Both the position numbers and the translations under genes were made by a program. A DNA stretch of 64,000 bases from Semisulcospira habei (taxonomy: Eukaryota > Mollusca > Gastropoda > Semisulcospiridae), in contig BTPG01000003.1 of assembly GCA_036245525.1 (NCBI GenBank), forward strand, positions 206,739,342 through 206,803,341, in the 5' to 3' direction. The notes beneath the pieces are model-generated. The model saw nothing but the letters and a program-made list of their open reading frames with translations, made no database searches and was not told where the DNA came from. Below, in pieces: positions 23,805 through 33,737 of this stretch (its first letter is position 1; every line of letters starts with the position of its first letter).

Positions 23805-23990
23805 GCGACACAAACCACCTCAGTGTCCAGGGGCCCCACCCGGGTCTGCCCCTGGGGACTTGGGTGGGGTTAACTACTTTTTGGTTCCCAGGGTCACCCT
23901 GGTCACCCCCACAGCGTGGGTTTTTCCCCTCTATTCCGGGGCATGTGTTTCTGTTCATTCCGTTTTTCACAGATATTGCAATGGAGTGTA
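23805..23990 (+). mobile_element. Short retroposon, fragment (family E, copy 1)
   Basis: Contains ACCCGGGTCTGCCCCTGGGG, ACTTGGGTGGGGTTAACTAC, GGTTCCCAGGGTCACCCTGG and TATTCCGGGGCATG. These match 44,176-44,556 and 61,688-62,071 (inverted) and 44,988-45,280. It is truncated at the 3' side. Class is uncertain: other copies end in a (TCAA)n-type tail, suggesting a SINE or short non-LTR element. Confidence 0.7.
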
Positions 23991-24144
23991 CAAAGCTATA
24001 ATAGACACACAACCTATATACATGTGTCAGATCTGTGTCACAAACAATATAAGTTGTGTGCTTGTGTGTTGCAAAAATATCGTACTGTCTTTAACATTTC
24101 TACATCATTTAATTTTACTTGCATTGTTGTGCCATTTTTTGACA

Positions 24145-24147
24145 CAA

Positions 24148-24179
<32 letters not shown>

Positions 24180-24285
24180 GTGCGAACACACACTCACACG
24201 TGCGAACATACACACACACACACACACGTGCGCGCGCACACACACACACACGCGCGTTGCACGCACACACACACACACACACATC
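24145..24285. repeat. (CA)n microsatellite with CG interruptions
   Basis: Imperfect CA run with CGTGCG and CGCGCG interruptions. Confidence 0.95.
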
Positions 24286-24546
24286 GTATCTATTTAGAAA
24301 GATGCATTTTGTATTTGTAATTCTATTGTTTCTTTTTTGACATAGGCTCTTGGCAGGTTACGCATCAATCAAAAGCAGGTGAAACAAGAGCAGAGAACAT
24401 ATTCCTACTGCTCTTGCATATTGTATATTCGAAAGTGTTTTTACATTGTTATTACAACATGTACATAGCTGACGGTTAGTGCATGATTATAAATTAGACA
24501 TGGTTACTAGCAGAAAATGAGTTATGCTTTTCAAAACAGTTACTCT

Positions 24547-24680
24547 TTAACTCATTCATCACCGACACATCACAGCAAGACAAGTTTATGGGTGGTGCCA
24601 GAATAGCATGGCGCCCAGAGGCGCCAAGCGATTCTGGTAACCCCCTTGAGAACTATCATGCTCGATCTGTCTCTAGAACT
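24547..24680. repeat. Hairpin repeat family B, copy B1
   Basis: Starts TTAACTCATTC. Its palindromic core reads TGGTGCCAGAATAGCATGGCGCC, loop CAGA, GGCGCCAAGCGATTCTGG. The arms are imperfect and the copy looks old. Confidence 0.75.
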
Positions 24681-24689
24681 GAAAGAGAT

Positions 24690-24955
24690 TTCGAGATGTC
24701 TGTGCTTCTAGTAGAAGTTTATGGTCCGCCATGATGTTTCAGGGCTCATGAGGATCAATGTCTCTTGGAGATATTTGTAGTGGTGTCTGTGCTTCTAGTA
24801 GAAGCTTGTGGTCCGCCATGATGTCGCAGGGCTCATGAGGATCAATGTCTCTTGGAGATATTTGTAGTGGTGTCTGTACTTCTGGTAGAAGCTTGTGGTC
24901 TTCTTGGAGATGTTTGGGGTGGTGTCTGTGCTTCTAATAGAAGCTTAATTGTCTC
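24690..24955. repeat. ~115-bp tandem repeat related to hairpin family D
   Basis: At least two full units and part of a third share GTCTGTGCTTCTAGTAGAAG, GTGGTCCGCCATGATGT, GGGCTCATGAGGATC and GTCTCTTGGAGATATTTG. The ends echo the hairpin at 40,839-40,934 (GGAGATGTTTGGAGTGGTGT). Confidence 0.75.
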
Positions 24956-25236
24956 GAGATTTCGGTCCTGTGGTGGGATATGTTCAAGATCTTAGGTTTT
25001 TTCTATTGCTTTTTTTTCCCCTATTCTACTCCCAAGTTACAAATTGTGACAGGGCAATGTATAACTTGTAGTAGAACAGACAGCGGTATTTGCCCAGGTG
25101 CGCGCCCCGGGCGATCGAGTGGGCCTGCAAATTTGCAAAGTTTGAACACAGGAATTCGCATAACTTTCGCGTAAAAAGCCTAAGACAGTGTTTTTTAACG
25201 TGTTCAGCCCCGAGAAAATTTCAACACCATCCAACT

Positions 25237-25306
25237 GCAAGAGGTATAGACCTTCATGAGCCCCCGCAGCCGCCGGCGGGGGCTCATGAGGATCTACACC
25301 TCTTGC
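25237..25306. repeat. Hairpin repeat family A, copy A1
   Basis: GCAAGAGGTATAGACC...TGAGCCCCCGC pairs with GCGGGGGCTCATGAGG...CCTCTTGC. The loop is enlarged (AGCCGCCG) compared with the usual 4 nt. Confidence 0.85.
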
Positions 25307-25341
25307 TGACACCACTTGAAATCTATTTTCCTCGGACCGCT

Positions 25342-25555
25342 TTAACTCATTCTACCCCAGACACCCCACAGAAGATGAGAATCGACCATGATAGTTGAAG
25401 GGTGATGCCAGAATAGCTTGGCGCCTATGGGCGCCAAGCTATTCTGGCATCACCCTTGAACTATCATGGTCGATCTGTGTCCTGCACTGCAAAAAAGGTC
25501 TTCAGAGGACAACGGCAAAATTTGGGGATTTCGGTCTTGGGGTAGAATGAGATAA
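25342..25555. repeat. Hairpin repeat family B, copy B2
   Basis: Outer ends are TTAACTCATTCTACCCC and GGGGTAGAATGAGATAA. The core palindrome at 25,381-25,474 has 45-bp arms with one mismatch around a TATG loop. Confidence 0.85.
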
Positions 25556-25589
25556 AGGGCTCGTTGGTGTTCAAATAAAGAAGATTGCA

Positions 25590-25733
25590 TAACCCACTCA
25601 GCCCTGACGCACCACAGCAGGAAATGGAGCGATCGACCATGATAATTCAAGGAGAGTGCCAGATTAACTTGGCGCCGTTGAATTATCAAGGTCGACCCAT
25701 CTCCTGCTGTAGTGCGTCAGGGCTGAGTGGGTG
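25590..25733. repeat. Hairpin repeat family B, copy B3, core deleted on one side
   Basis: Outer arms AACCCACTCAGCCCTGACG and its inverse are intact. The inner palindrome has lost most of its right arm, jumping from GGCGCC to GTTGAATTATC. Confidence 0.85.
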
Positions 25734-25929
25734 AAATACTATTCTGCTTGCGTCTTACGGTCGTGGATTGAAGAAGGAAAGGCTGTCTTTGAGTGTGAAC
25801 ATTTGCTAGTAAAATGGATTTGTGAATGCATGTTCTGCCCCTGCGTGTTATTTCCAATTGATCTATTCACAAGTAATGTGCCCTAGGTGTCTTTTCCCGT
25901 TCACCCATGAAAGAAGAGCAGAGTAGTAT

Positions 25930-26143
25930 TTAACCCATTCAGCCCTGACGCACTACAGCAGGGGATGGGTCGACCATGATAATTCAACGGTAGTGCCAGA
26001 TTAGCTTGGCGCCTGTCGGCGCCAAGCTAATCTGGCACTACCGTTGAATTATCATGGTCGATCCATCTCCTGCAACAGGTGCATAGTCGTTAGATGACCC
26101 CTCCAAAATTTGGGAAATACGTGCGTCGGGCTGAATGAGTTAA
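25930..26143. repeat. Hairpin repeat family B, copy B4
   Basis: Bounded by TTAA at both ends (TTAACCCATTCAGCCC...GGGCTGAATGAGTTAA). The core arms carry a copy-specific AACGGTAGTG, matched exactly by CACTACCGTT in the other arm, around a TGTC loop. Confidence 0.9.
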
Positions 26144-26546
26144 AGTACATGATTTTTGAATATTTTTCTGTTTAGCTTAGTATTAGTAACATGTATCGTG
26201 AAATATTATTAAATTGTTTTGAAGCTGTCTTTTTTAAGCGTGTTTCTTTCTTCGTTCTGTTCGTAAACGTTCAAGAGCTGTGTGCGTCTTTTGAGGTAAA
26301 CAGTAGATTAAAAGCCCCGACAAACATGCTACATCGCATGTTTTTTCGGTTTTTAATCCACTGTTTCGTGAAACACCTGCAATGTATAGACCTACTTCTA
26401 GCCGAATTTCTTCATCTGGTTTTATGTAGTCTTTCCGCGCTAAGCTGTCTGGGATATTATGGTGAACCTGTAGCCAATTCGCAAACTAGAGTATATGATT
26501 GTTCGGAAGAAAAAAAACACACACATACAATTACAATAATAATAAT
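26144..26546. other. Gene-free stretch
   Basis: Short ORFs only. No domain or splice structure could be supported. Confidence 0.4.
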
Positions 26547-26547
26547 A

Positions 26548-26760
26548 ATGAATGAATGAATGAATCAACTTTATTGTTCCAAATACATGTTGCGACGTAC
26601 AGGAAAATTTGTTTCGCCACATCAGGTGCAACTCGCAATCACCCAAACTCACACAACAGTTTACACACAACACTGAAATGGACAATGGCTCGGGACGGGT
26701 GAAGCCCGTCGCCAAGGCGTCTCATGGCCGGCGCCAGCGGCCCCAACCCGACCTGAACCT
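26548..26760 (-). mobile_element. 3' end of a non-LTR retrotransposon
   Basis: On the minus strand the sequence ends GTATTTGGAACAATAAAGTTGATTC followed by (ATTC)n, the tail style of CR1/L2-like LINEs, and contains a 'gtacgtcgcaacatg' motif. No coding part is retained. Family assignment is inference. Confidence 0.5.
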
Positions 26761-27133
26761 CCCTAACACAAAGCAAACTAAGGACAGCTCTATCATAGTA
26801 TCTCTTAAACACGTAATATAATGTTTTTAAACTTTCTGCTTGGCTGATACTAGTTACACAAATGAGAGATACGCATCAACAAAACAAAAAGACGAATTAT
26901 ACTTTCACAGTTGCTACCTGGTGGCCCATCGCTATAAGAACAGCGCCGGCTATTAGACAGTCGCTCAGGCATAAACCACTATAACCTAACTAATAATAAT
27001 AATAACAAAAATGGAGATTTGTTAAGTGCTTAATCTAAAAGTAGCTTTAATCGCTAATAAAAATATTTAAAAAAAAAACCAACCTAAGAGCTACCACAAA
27101 CACACAACAACAAAAACACCAATAACAACAACG

Positions 27134-27136
<3 letters not shown>

Positions 27137-27214
<78 letters not shown>
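27137..27214. repeat. (CA)n microsatellite
   Basis: Pure CA run of about 78 bp. Confidence 0.97.
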
Positions 27215-27215
<1 letters not shown>

Positions 27216-27673
27216 TTGAATGGCAAAGACTCACTTTCTACACGTTGAAAGGCCGCCCAATCTCAACATTTCACTATTCATTTTCCCAATATTTATTTCG
27301 AAATAAGAAGTTTTAGATCGCGCAGAGTACTAAGAAGTTTACATACCGAAATACCACAAGAATGCGAGAATTACCACAAAAATGCAAGAATATTAGTACA
27401 TATTTGAGCAACGCCTAGCAAACCGTTTTGTCACCTGTATATTGTCAGAATGTGTCAGTCGTTCCGACGCTTGCCGTGCTGCAAACACTTGCAGAAAGTG
27501 ACACAGAGCTTTGTCGCGATAGACAGACATACAACAATGCTGCTGTCTGTCCCTCTCATGAGGACCATTTCTGAAACGCAAAACCATTGACAAATTTCAA
27601 TTTGCAAATGTTGCAATACAAACACAATTTTTGTTTCATGGACGAGAAAAAAAAAACTGACCACGATCCAACG

Positions 27674-27739
27674 GCAAGAGACATAGATCCTTATAAGCCC
27701 CCGCAATTGCGGAGGCTCGTGAAGATTTATGTCTCTCGC
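27674..27739. repeat. Hairpin repeat family A, copy A2
   Basis: GCAAGAGACATAGATCC...CCCCCGC, loop AATT, GCGGAGGCTCGTG...GTCTCTCGC. Several arm mismatches. Confidence 0.8.
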
Positions 27740-27854
27740 TTTCTTCCGTCTGTGTCCGTGTTCCTTTGACGAATGAGCATACATGCGTTGAATAATTAAC
27801 AAAGATTTCAGAAGGACAGTGACAGAAAATGGGATCATTCCCCACAAACTCATC

Positions 27855-28064
27855 TTAACTCATTCAGCCCGACGGCCGTATTTCCCATTGGAGGCGTCAT
27901 CTGATGACTATGCACCACTTGCAGGAGATGGGTCGACCATGATAATTCAAGGGCAGTGCCAGATTAGCTTGGCGCCCACAGGCGCCAAGCTAATCTGTCA
28001 CTACCCTTGAATTATCATGGTCGACCCATCTCCTGCTGTAGTGCGTCAGGGCTGAATGGGTTAA
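27855..28064. repeat. Hairpin repeat family B, copy B5, with TTAA at both ends
   Basis: TTAACTCATTCAGCCCGACG...GTCAGGGCTGAATGGGTTAA. The core arms surround a CACA loop. The paralogous site near 43,548 lacks the element, supporting insertion at or near TTAA. Confidence 0.85.
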
Positions 28065-28209
28065 CTTATCCTCTTTTCCAAATACGTCCTGACTTTCAGG
28101 TCAGTTTATAGTCGAAACCCTAGTTCACGAATAAAATAATTAAACCGCAGTCGATGATCTGGGTTCGGCAGTAAGGGTTGCCATCTTCCCAGTCTTGCTT
28201 GTACTCTAA

Positions 28210-28681
28210 AGGCCACGCCACAAATGCCGATTTTGAGGCCGATTCTCGAGCAGTTTCCAGAACCGTTTGTGATCGGGCCGCCGGACTACAAAAACGTGTG
28301 CACTGCCACACGTTCCCGACTTACCGACCTGTTTGAACCGAAGATCAAGGTAAACAGCTTTCTGTTCTGCAAAATGGCTGCTAGTTTTGACAGTGATGAT
28401 GATGTGCTTGCATTAGCAGCAGTTTTGCATCATATTCGGGAAGAGGCGGGCGAAACATCGGCAACGAAGGTGGACTGAAACGAGGTGCCTCGCGAGACGC
28501 GCTCTGACTGGTTGAAGCCGGCTTGCAACCGAGGCCAATTCGTCTTGGAAAAATAGAGCAGGCTCTAAACACACGATTCCCAGCCGATTCGGATCGGATC
28601 GGATATATGACGTCATCTGATCGCAATCGGATCGGAATCTGCTACAAAATCGGGGCATAATCAGCATGTGTGGCGGGGCCT
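28210..28681 (+). mobile_element. Non-autonomous PIF/Harbinger-like TIR element
   Basis: The ends are inverted repeats (AGGCCACGCCACAAATGC and, inverted, AGGCCCCGCCACACATGC) flanked by the 3-bp duplication TAA at 28,207-28,209 and 28,682-28,684, the target-site type of PIF/Harbinger elements. It retains a small ORF. The matching site in the duplicated segment (~43,700) is empty. Superfamily assignment rests on TSD and the N-terminal ORF and is inference. Confidence 0.7.
28374..28478 (+). pseudogene. Short N-terminal ORF inside the Harbinger-like element
   Basis: ATG in strong context (AAAATGG) starts a 34-residue acidic peptide, MAASFDSDDDVLALAAVLHH and onward, ending in TGA. An acidic, Leu/Ala-rich start of this type resembles the beginning of Harbinger-family transposases, so this is probably the stub left after internal deletion. 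Confidence 0.4.
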
Positions 28682-28784
28682 TAAGGGACTACTCATTTCA
28701 GGTGGTTGTTAACAGCTCATCTACATCGCTTTATGTCTTCTCGTTTACGCTGAACAGAGGCGTGCAAATACGTGTATAATTCTG

Positions 28785-28832
28785 TGCGTGCGCGCGCGCG
28801 TGTGCGTACGTGTTTGTGTTGTGTGTGCGTGC

Positions 28833-28884
<52 letters not shown>

Positions 28885-28900
28885 TTGCGTGTGTGTGTGA
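28785..28900. repeat. (GT)n microsatellite with GCGT interruptions
   Basis: Imperfect GT run with GCGC and GCGTGCGT interruptions. Confidence 0.95.
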
Positions 28901-30014
28901 CTTAAATGAGGCAATAATTACAGAAATATTCTGCTTTTTACTTTAGAGTGAGATCATAGGTCTATTAAAATAAGTGTGCAACGCCTATCCAAAAAGTCGT
29001 CGCCTAGTTTAGCGACCGAAGCGCGTTTGAACAGGTATTTTTCAAGTGTCTATTTGAAGACAGGGTGTCGAGAGCACATTGGTACAAAGTACCGCTGGAG
29101 CCAGATTCACAGAAATCTTTTACGGAATAAAATAAACTTCGTGTTTTGAAATAGTGACATGTAAACGTCATGTAATGTTCTAAGTATGCAAAGTTGAAAG
29201 CATACTTTCGTTTTACAGTGCAGGATTTTGCGTACTTTGTGTGTATGTGTGTAGAGAAGAAGGGTGGGGGGGGGGGGGGGGAGGGCGGAGCAAATGGCTG
29301 CATACGATGACAAGAGAAAACTGTACCATTTTGTCTTTTTTTCTGCACTTGCACAGATGTAACAAAGCAAACAAAAATTCAAGCTCATCATTATCAGTCA
29401 GACGACACCCGTTACAGTCCATGCACCTTTTACATGTCGTTCCTCTACGTCTTCGATCTAAAATCAAGCAGCATAAAATAAATAACGTATCAAACGAATT
29501 TGCTTTTCATCGAGTAAATTCTGAATCAAATCAGTTTAGTTCTAACAGAGCTATTGCATGCGAATACTTCCAATCAGACAAACACACTGGCAAAACACAG
29601 AATAACAATAGGCCTTCTTAACCACTTTTGCTGCAAAGTATGTACTTCTTCCACATAATGTAACAGAAAAAAATGGACTGGCGCGAAGAATCTAAATCAA
29701 GCCGGGGTCAACTTCGGCGTGCCACGTTTGAAGTGAAGCTGGCAACTTTCGCGCGACGGCGGGAGTAATGCCGTTTTGCGTACGCGACACTGACTGCAAG
29801 TCGATTTTTGCGCGAGGATCTTTCTTGCTTGCTACACCGAGACACCGAGTAATTGCGGGGGATCAGAAGGCGGGGGAACAGAGGGCCTAGTCTCGTGTAT
29901 AGCCTTAACCCTTTCGCTGCTGGCGATCACAAACTGCGCGTCTGACCGACACTATTCGCGTGAAGAACCCAAGTTAACGGGGACAATGAATACACATACG
30001 GGTCATAGGACTAA
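28901..30014. other. Gene-free stretch
   Basis: No supported CDS. A G run of ~17 occurs at 29,264-29,281. From 29,907, TTAACCCTTTCGCTGC marks the outer left end of the family A element centred on 30,046. Confidence 0.4.
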
Positions 30015-30078
30015 CAAGAGACATAAATCCTCATGAGCCCCCGCGAAAGCGGGGGCTCATGAGGATTTATGTCTCTTG
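30015..30078. repeat. Hairpin repeat family A, copy A3: perfect 30-bp arms, GAAA loop
   Basis: The 30-bp arms pair without a mismatch around GAAA, a GNRA-type tetraloop if transcribed. Both arms share the copy-specific ATAAATCC/GGATTTAT change. Confidence 0.95.
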
Positions 30079-30930
30079 CAGATGGGCAGCGTTCACCTTC
30101 CCCACGCAGTTAAGGGGTAAATTTTCTACTCGTCCTACCGGTAGATCTGCGGTGACTGAGGAGAGATCATTCATCGTTACTGACAGTAAATGCGTTAAAC
30201 ATCATAAATCAGTTACATTTTGAAGATCGTTAAACTTTTTGCAATTTTATATTGCAGACACATTTTTTCTTGAACTGAGTAGTTCGCAGTTTCTGATCCA
30301 CCGTTCGCTCGCGGGGCCTTGAAGTAGGCCTGGAAACATTCAGACCAGGACGTTGTTCTACTCATGCGTAAGCGGTTTAAGTCTGTTTTTAAAACCTTTG
30401 GAAACGGCTTTTCATATTGTATTGCTCTGAATACATGTAGAAAAGAAGACACGGGTGATTTTGTCGGTAGTCATCTCAAGTGAGGAGGAAAGGCTGTGCG
30501 TGCAGTAAGGACCTTTGTGACAATTGTGGTAATGCGACAGCTGACTCCCCTTCGATCGAGTCTGTTCATACTTGTGACGCATTATTTCCGTAACGCAACT
30601 TTCATGGATACTTTGTGGAGTGAATGATAGGATGGAAGTTTAATAAATAAATAAATAAATAATACATAAATAAATAAATAAATTAGAGCTTACGCAGTTG
30701 AGATTTTGAATCGCGACGTATTTCGTTTTAGGACATTCAAAATTCATAATTTAACCGTCCTTCTCTATGTAAAAATGACACACTTTTGCCAATATCTCTT
30801 TATCCCTTCGGCTGTTGGTAGCGGTTTTTATCGAGATGATTCCTGCAGGATAATGCAGAATAGCTGTCGCTAATGCAGCATCAAAGGACTTACTTATGTT
30901 TCATTACACTGTTGGACTGTCGCGGCAGAA
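30079..30930. other. Gene-free stretch with (AAAT)n
   Basis: No CDS. An (AAAT)n run lies at ~30,640-30,682. The right outer end of element A3 is probably within 30,100-30,200. Confidence 0.45.
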
Positions 30931-31144
30931 TTAACTCCTTCAGCCCGACGCACGCATTTCCGAAATTTTGGAGGCGTCATGTAATGACTATACACCTGTT
31001 GCAGGAGATGGATCGACCTTGATAATTCAAGGGTAATGCCAGATTAGCTTGGCGCCCAAAGGCGCCAAGCTAATCTGGCACTACCCTTGAATTATCAAGG
31101 CCGACCCATCTCCTGTTGTAGTGCGTCAGGGCTGAATGCGATAA
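30931..31144. repeat. Hairpin repeat family B, copy B6
   Basis: Starts TTAACTCCTTCAGCCCGACGC and ends GTCAGGGCTGAATGCGATAA. Core arms surround a CAAA loop. The copy-specific TTGATAATTC in one arm is matched in the other (GAATTATCAA). Confidence 0.85.
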
Positions 31145-31385
31145 ATACTGTTCTGAGTGCCCTTGTGGTCGAATGGGAAGTAAATTTAAGACACCTGTGT
31201 CTAGGTGTGCCTGGGCACATGACTTGAGAACAGATGAATATGAAAAAACAGGCAGAGGCAGAACAAACAATCACAAACCCATTTTACTAGCTGATGTTCG
31301 CTCTCAAAGGCAGCCTTTCCTTGTCAGTTCAATCCACGACCGTAAGCCGCAAGCGCCCAAAGAGCATGGACACGCACTGATCTCA

Positions 31386-31451
31386 GCAAGAGGCATAGAT
31401 CCTCATGAGCCCCCGCGACTGCGGGGGCTCATGAGGATCTATACCTTTTGC
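31386..31451. repeat. Hairpin repeat family A, copy A4
   Basis: GCAAGAGGCATAGATCC...CCCCCGC, loop GACT, GCGGGGGCTCATG...CCTTTTGC. One arm mismatch near the base. Confidence 0.9.
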
Positions 31452-31659
31452 ATTTGGATCGTGTTTATTTTTTCTCTGCAGTCAAGGGTTTTTTAACTTC
31501 CTTTTCTGATCACGTGTATTTGGTGCGTATGACCACACAATGCGCGCATTGTGTATCACATTACTTCTGCCGATCTGCTCGCATATTTTGTTATTGAAAT
31601 CTCTGGTTATACAACGCCAAACTGAGAAACACACCCGTCCAAGGAGCATGGATATAGAG

Positions 31660-31733
31660 TGTCAACAAAAGACTTACATCCGCATTTGCTCCCTGCAGAT
31701 GCGAGGGTTCATGAGGTTCTATGCCTCTTGCAA
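31660..31733. repeat. Hairpin repeat family A, copy A5, degenerate
   Basis: Only the right arm (GAGGGTTCATGAGG...TGCCTCTTGC) is well kept. The left arm is diverged. Confidence 0.55.
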
Positions 31734-31969
31734 CTGAGGTTGTGATTTTTTTTTTCCCACTGACAATAAAGGACTTTAAAACAGACGGTTTACAAGGACA
31801 CTATCTTGGACATGCCCCTCACAAAGAAATCTCCATTTGGCAGGCGACAACATGCATTGTGAAAGTTTTTCTGAAGCTATGGGCAAGCTACACATTTTAG
31901 TTGCATTACACGTCGTGAAAAATCCTGTAATGTAGTAAGACTGATTTCTTGGAGATATTAAGAAAAGAG

Positions 31970-33685
31970 ATGATTACATTCTTCGTTGCAGTCCTCTTTG
32001 CTTTGGGATACACTATCTGCGAAGACCGATTTAGTATGTTAACCCAGTTATCAACTTCTGGGGCTTATGAAGAGCTATGCTTCTTGCAGTATGTGTTCTG
32101 TTTACTCTCGGCAGTCATAGGGTTAACTTGCTGTTTTTCCTTTAGCGGCACGTCTCGCGGAATGTGTATATCTGCGTGCGTATAGACGTATTTAATGAAT
32201 TTTGATTGTGTAACGATTGTGGTTGTGTTGTTCTGTGAGAGCGTGCATGTGTTGATCGTTGGTAGCGATCCGATGTTTTATTTTATATATCATGATTACG
32301 ACTCACGTACCTTTTCAGTAAGTTTCACTATCGTTCACGCGTAGTGCGGAATTGATTATCTTTTGACACACAGAGTTGAATCCCGAAAAGTCTAGAAACT
32401 GCGCGAGTAATCAACATTGTTTTCTGCGCGCGTGAAGTGGGAGGTCACTATGCATTAGGCGGAATCTTGAAACTTCCGGATGATTCGGGGAGGTCGTGAC
32501 CTGTCTAGTGTGCTCGTGCGTGTAGTCATGACGCGTGGGGATTTCCAACATAGGAATGGAAATAGTAGCCAGAGTTTTCTAGACCAATGTTATTTAGGAG
32601 TTTTAGTTACGTATTTTGTTTTGATTGGTTGTGTTGTACGATTTTGCTCGATTGTTCTGGAAAACATACTACTATAAAAGATCGTATTACAAAGCGCGTG
32701 TCGTACATTGTTCAGTTGTAGAATTGCGATGTAACAGCCGGCGTCGGTACATTGTTCAGTTGAGGATTGCGATGTAACAGCGTCGGTACATTGTTCACTT
32801 GTATAATTGCAGTGTATCGTAATAAGCACATTGACTTTGAGCTACGCAAGATATCGTGCTTCATTGTCAGTGACGGAGTTCTGCAGTGTATGGTGATGTA
32901 CATTGTATGAGAGACGCATTGTGTCAAAGTGTGGACATTTTGCAGAGAAGACAGTATTGGTGCATTTGTGAACGTATTTCGTGGAGATCGCATCGCTGTA
33001 ATAAAATATTGTTGGAACTGTTACTCCAGTGTTGTCTACAACCTTAAGCCACGTGTGACGGATTGCAGCTGAATGAAGTTTCTTTAAAAGAACCTTAAGT
33101 GCGTGCCGTCTGGTGTGATATCATACTACGACCACGATTCTACCACGTAACAGATTGACTGCCGTAAATTATTGAATATACTTATATTGAATCACGTCCG
33201 TTTACTAGCACGCAGAGAGGCGGAAGTAAATTGGGAAACAAATGAAACAAAAATTAAGATAATTGTTATCTGCAATCCTTTCTGAAGTGGTTTTGCAGTT
33301 TATGTTATTAGTGTGGTCACGTTTACGCCGAACCACTCTGACAACCAACGAGAGCGAAGTCACGTTGCGTAACCAGTGCCTGTGTATCAGAAGCATAGAC
33401 ACCACTCCGAACATATTTAAGAGGTATAGATCCTCATTGTCACAGTTCAAAGATCACTTAAAGACTTTTCTTTTCTGTCGGACATTTAACACCTAGCTCA
33501 TCTTTAGCTAATTGTTGACTGCCTTTTATTCTGATCATAGAGGAAGTGAATGTAAGGTGTTGGGAAGAGATGGGGTGGTTTAAAGCAGTGTATAATCGTG
33601 CGTGTGTCTGAGAGAGAGGGTGTGCTGTTGAGCATGCGCAGTGAGTCCAGTGTTTTCCTGGAGAACAGCGCTATACAAGAACTAT

Positions 33686-33737
<52 letters not shown>

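Larger units (their letters stand above)
27400..28720 (+). repeat. Diverged direct duplication, copy 1
   Basis: Matches 43,015-43,760 in the same orientation. Shared blocks include TTGAGCAACG, CAGTC(T/G)TTCCGACGCTTGCC, GATAGACAGACAT, ATTTCAATTTGCAAA, CGATGATCTGGGTTCGGCAG and GGACTACTCATT. Both carry a family A hairpin at the same place. Copy 1 also holds a family B element and a TIR element, both absent from copy 2. Confidence 0.8.
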
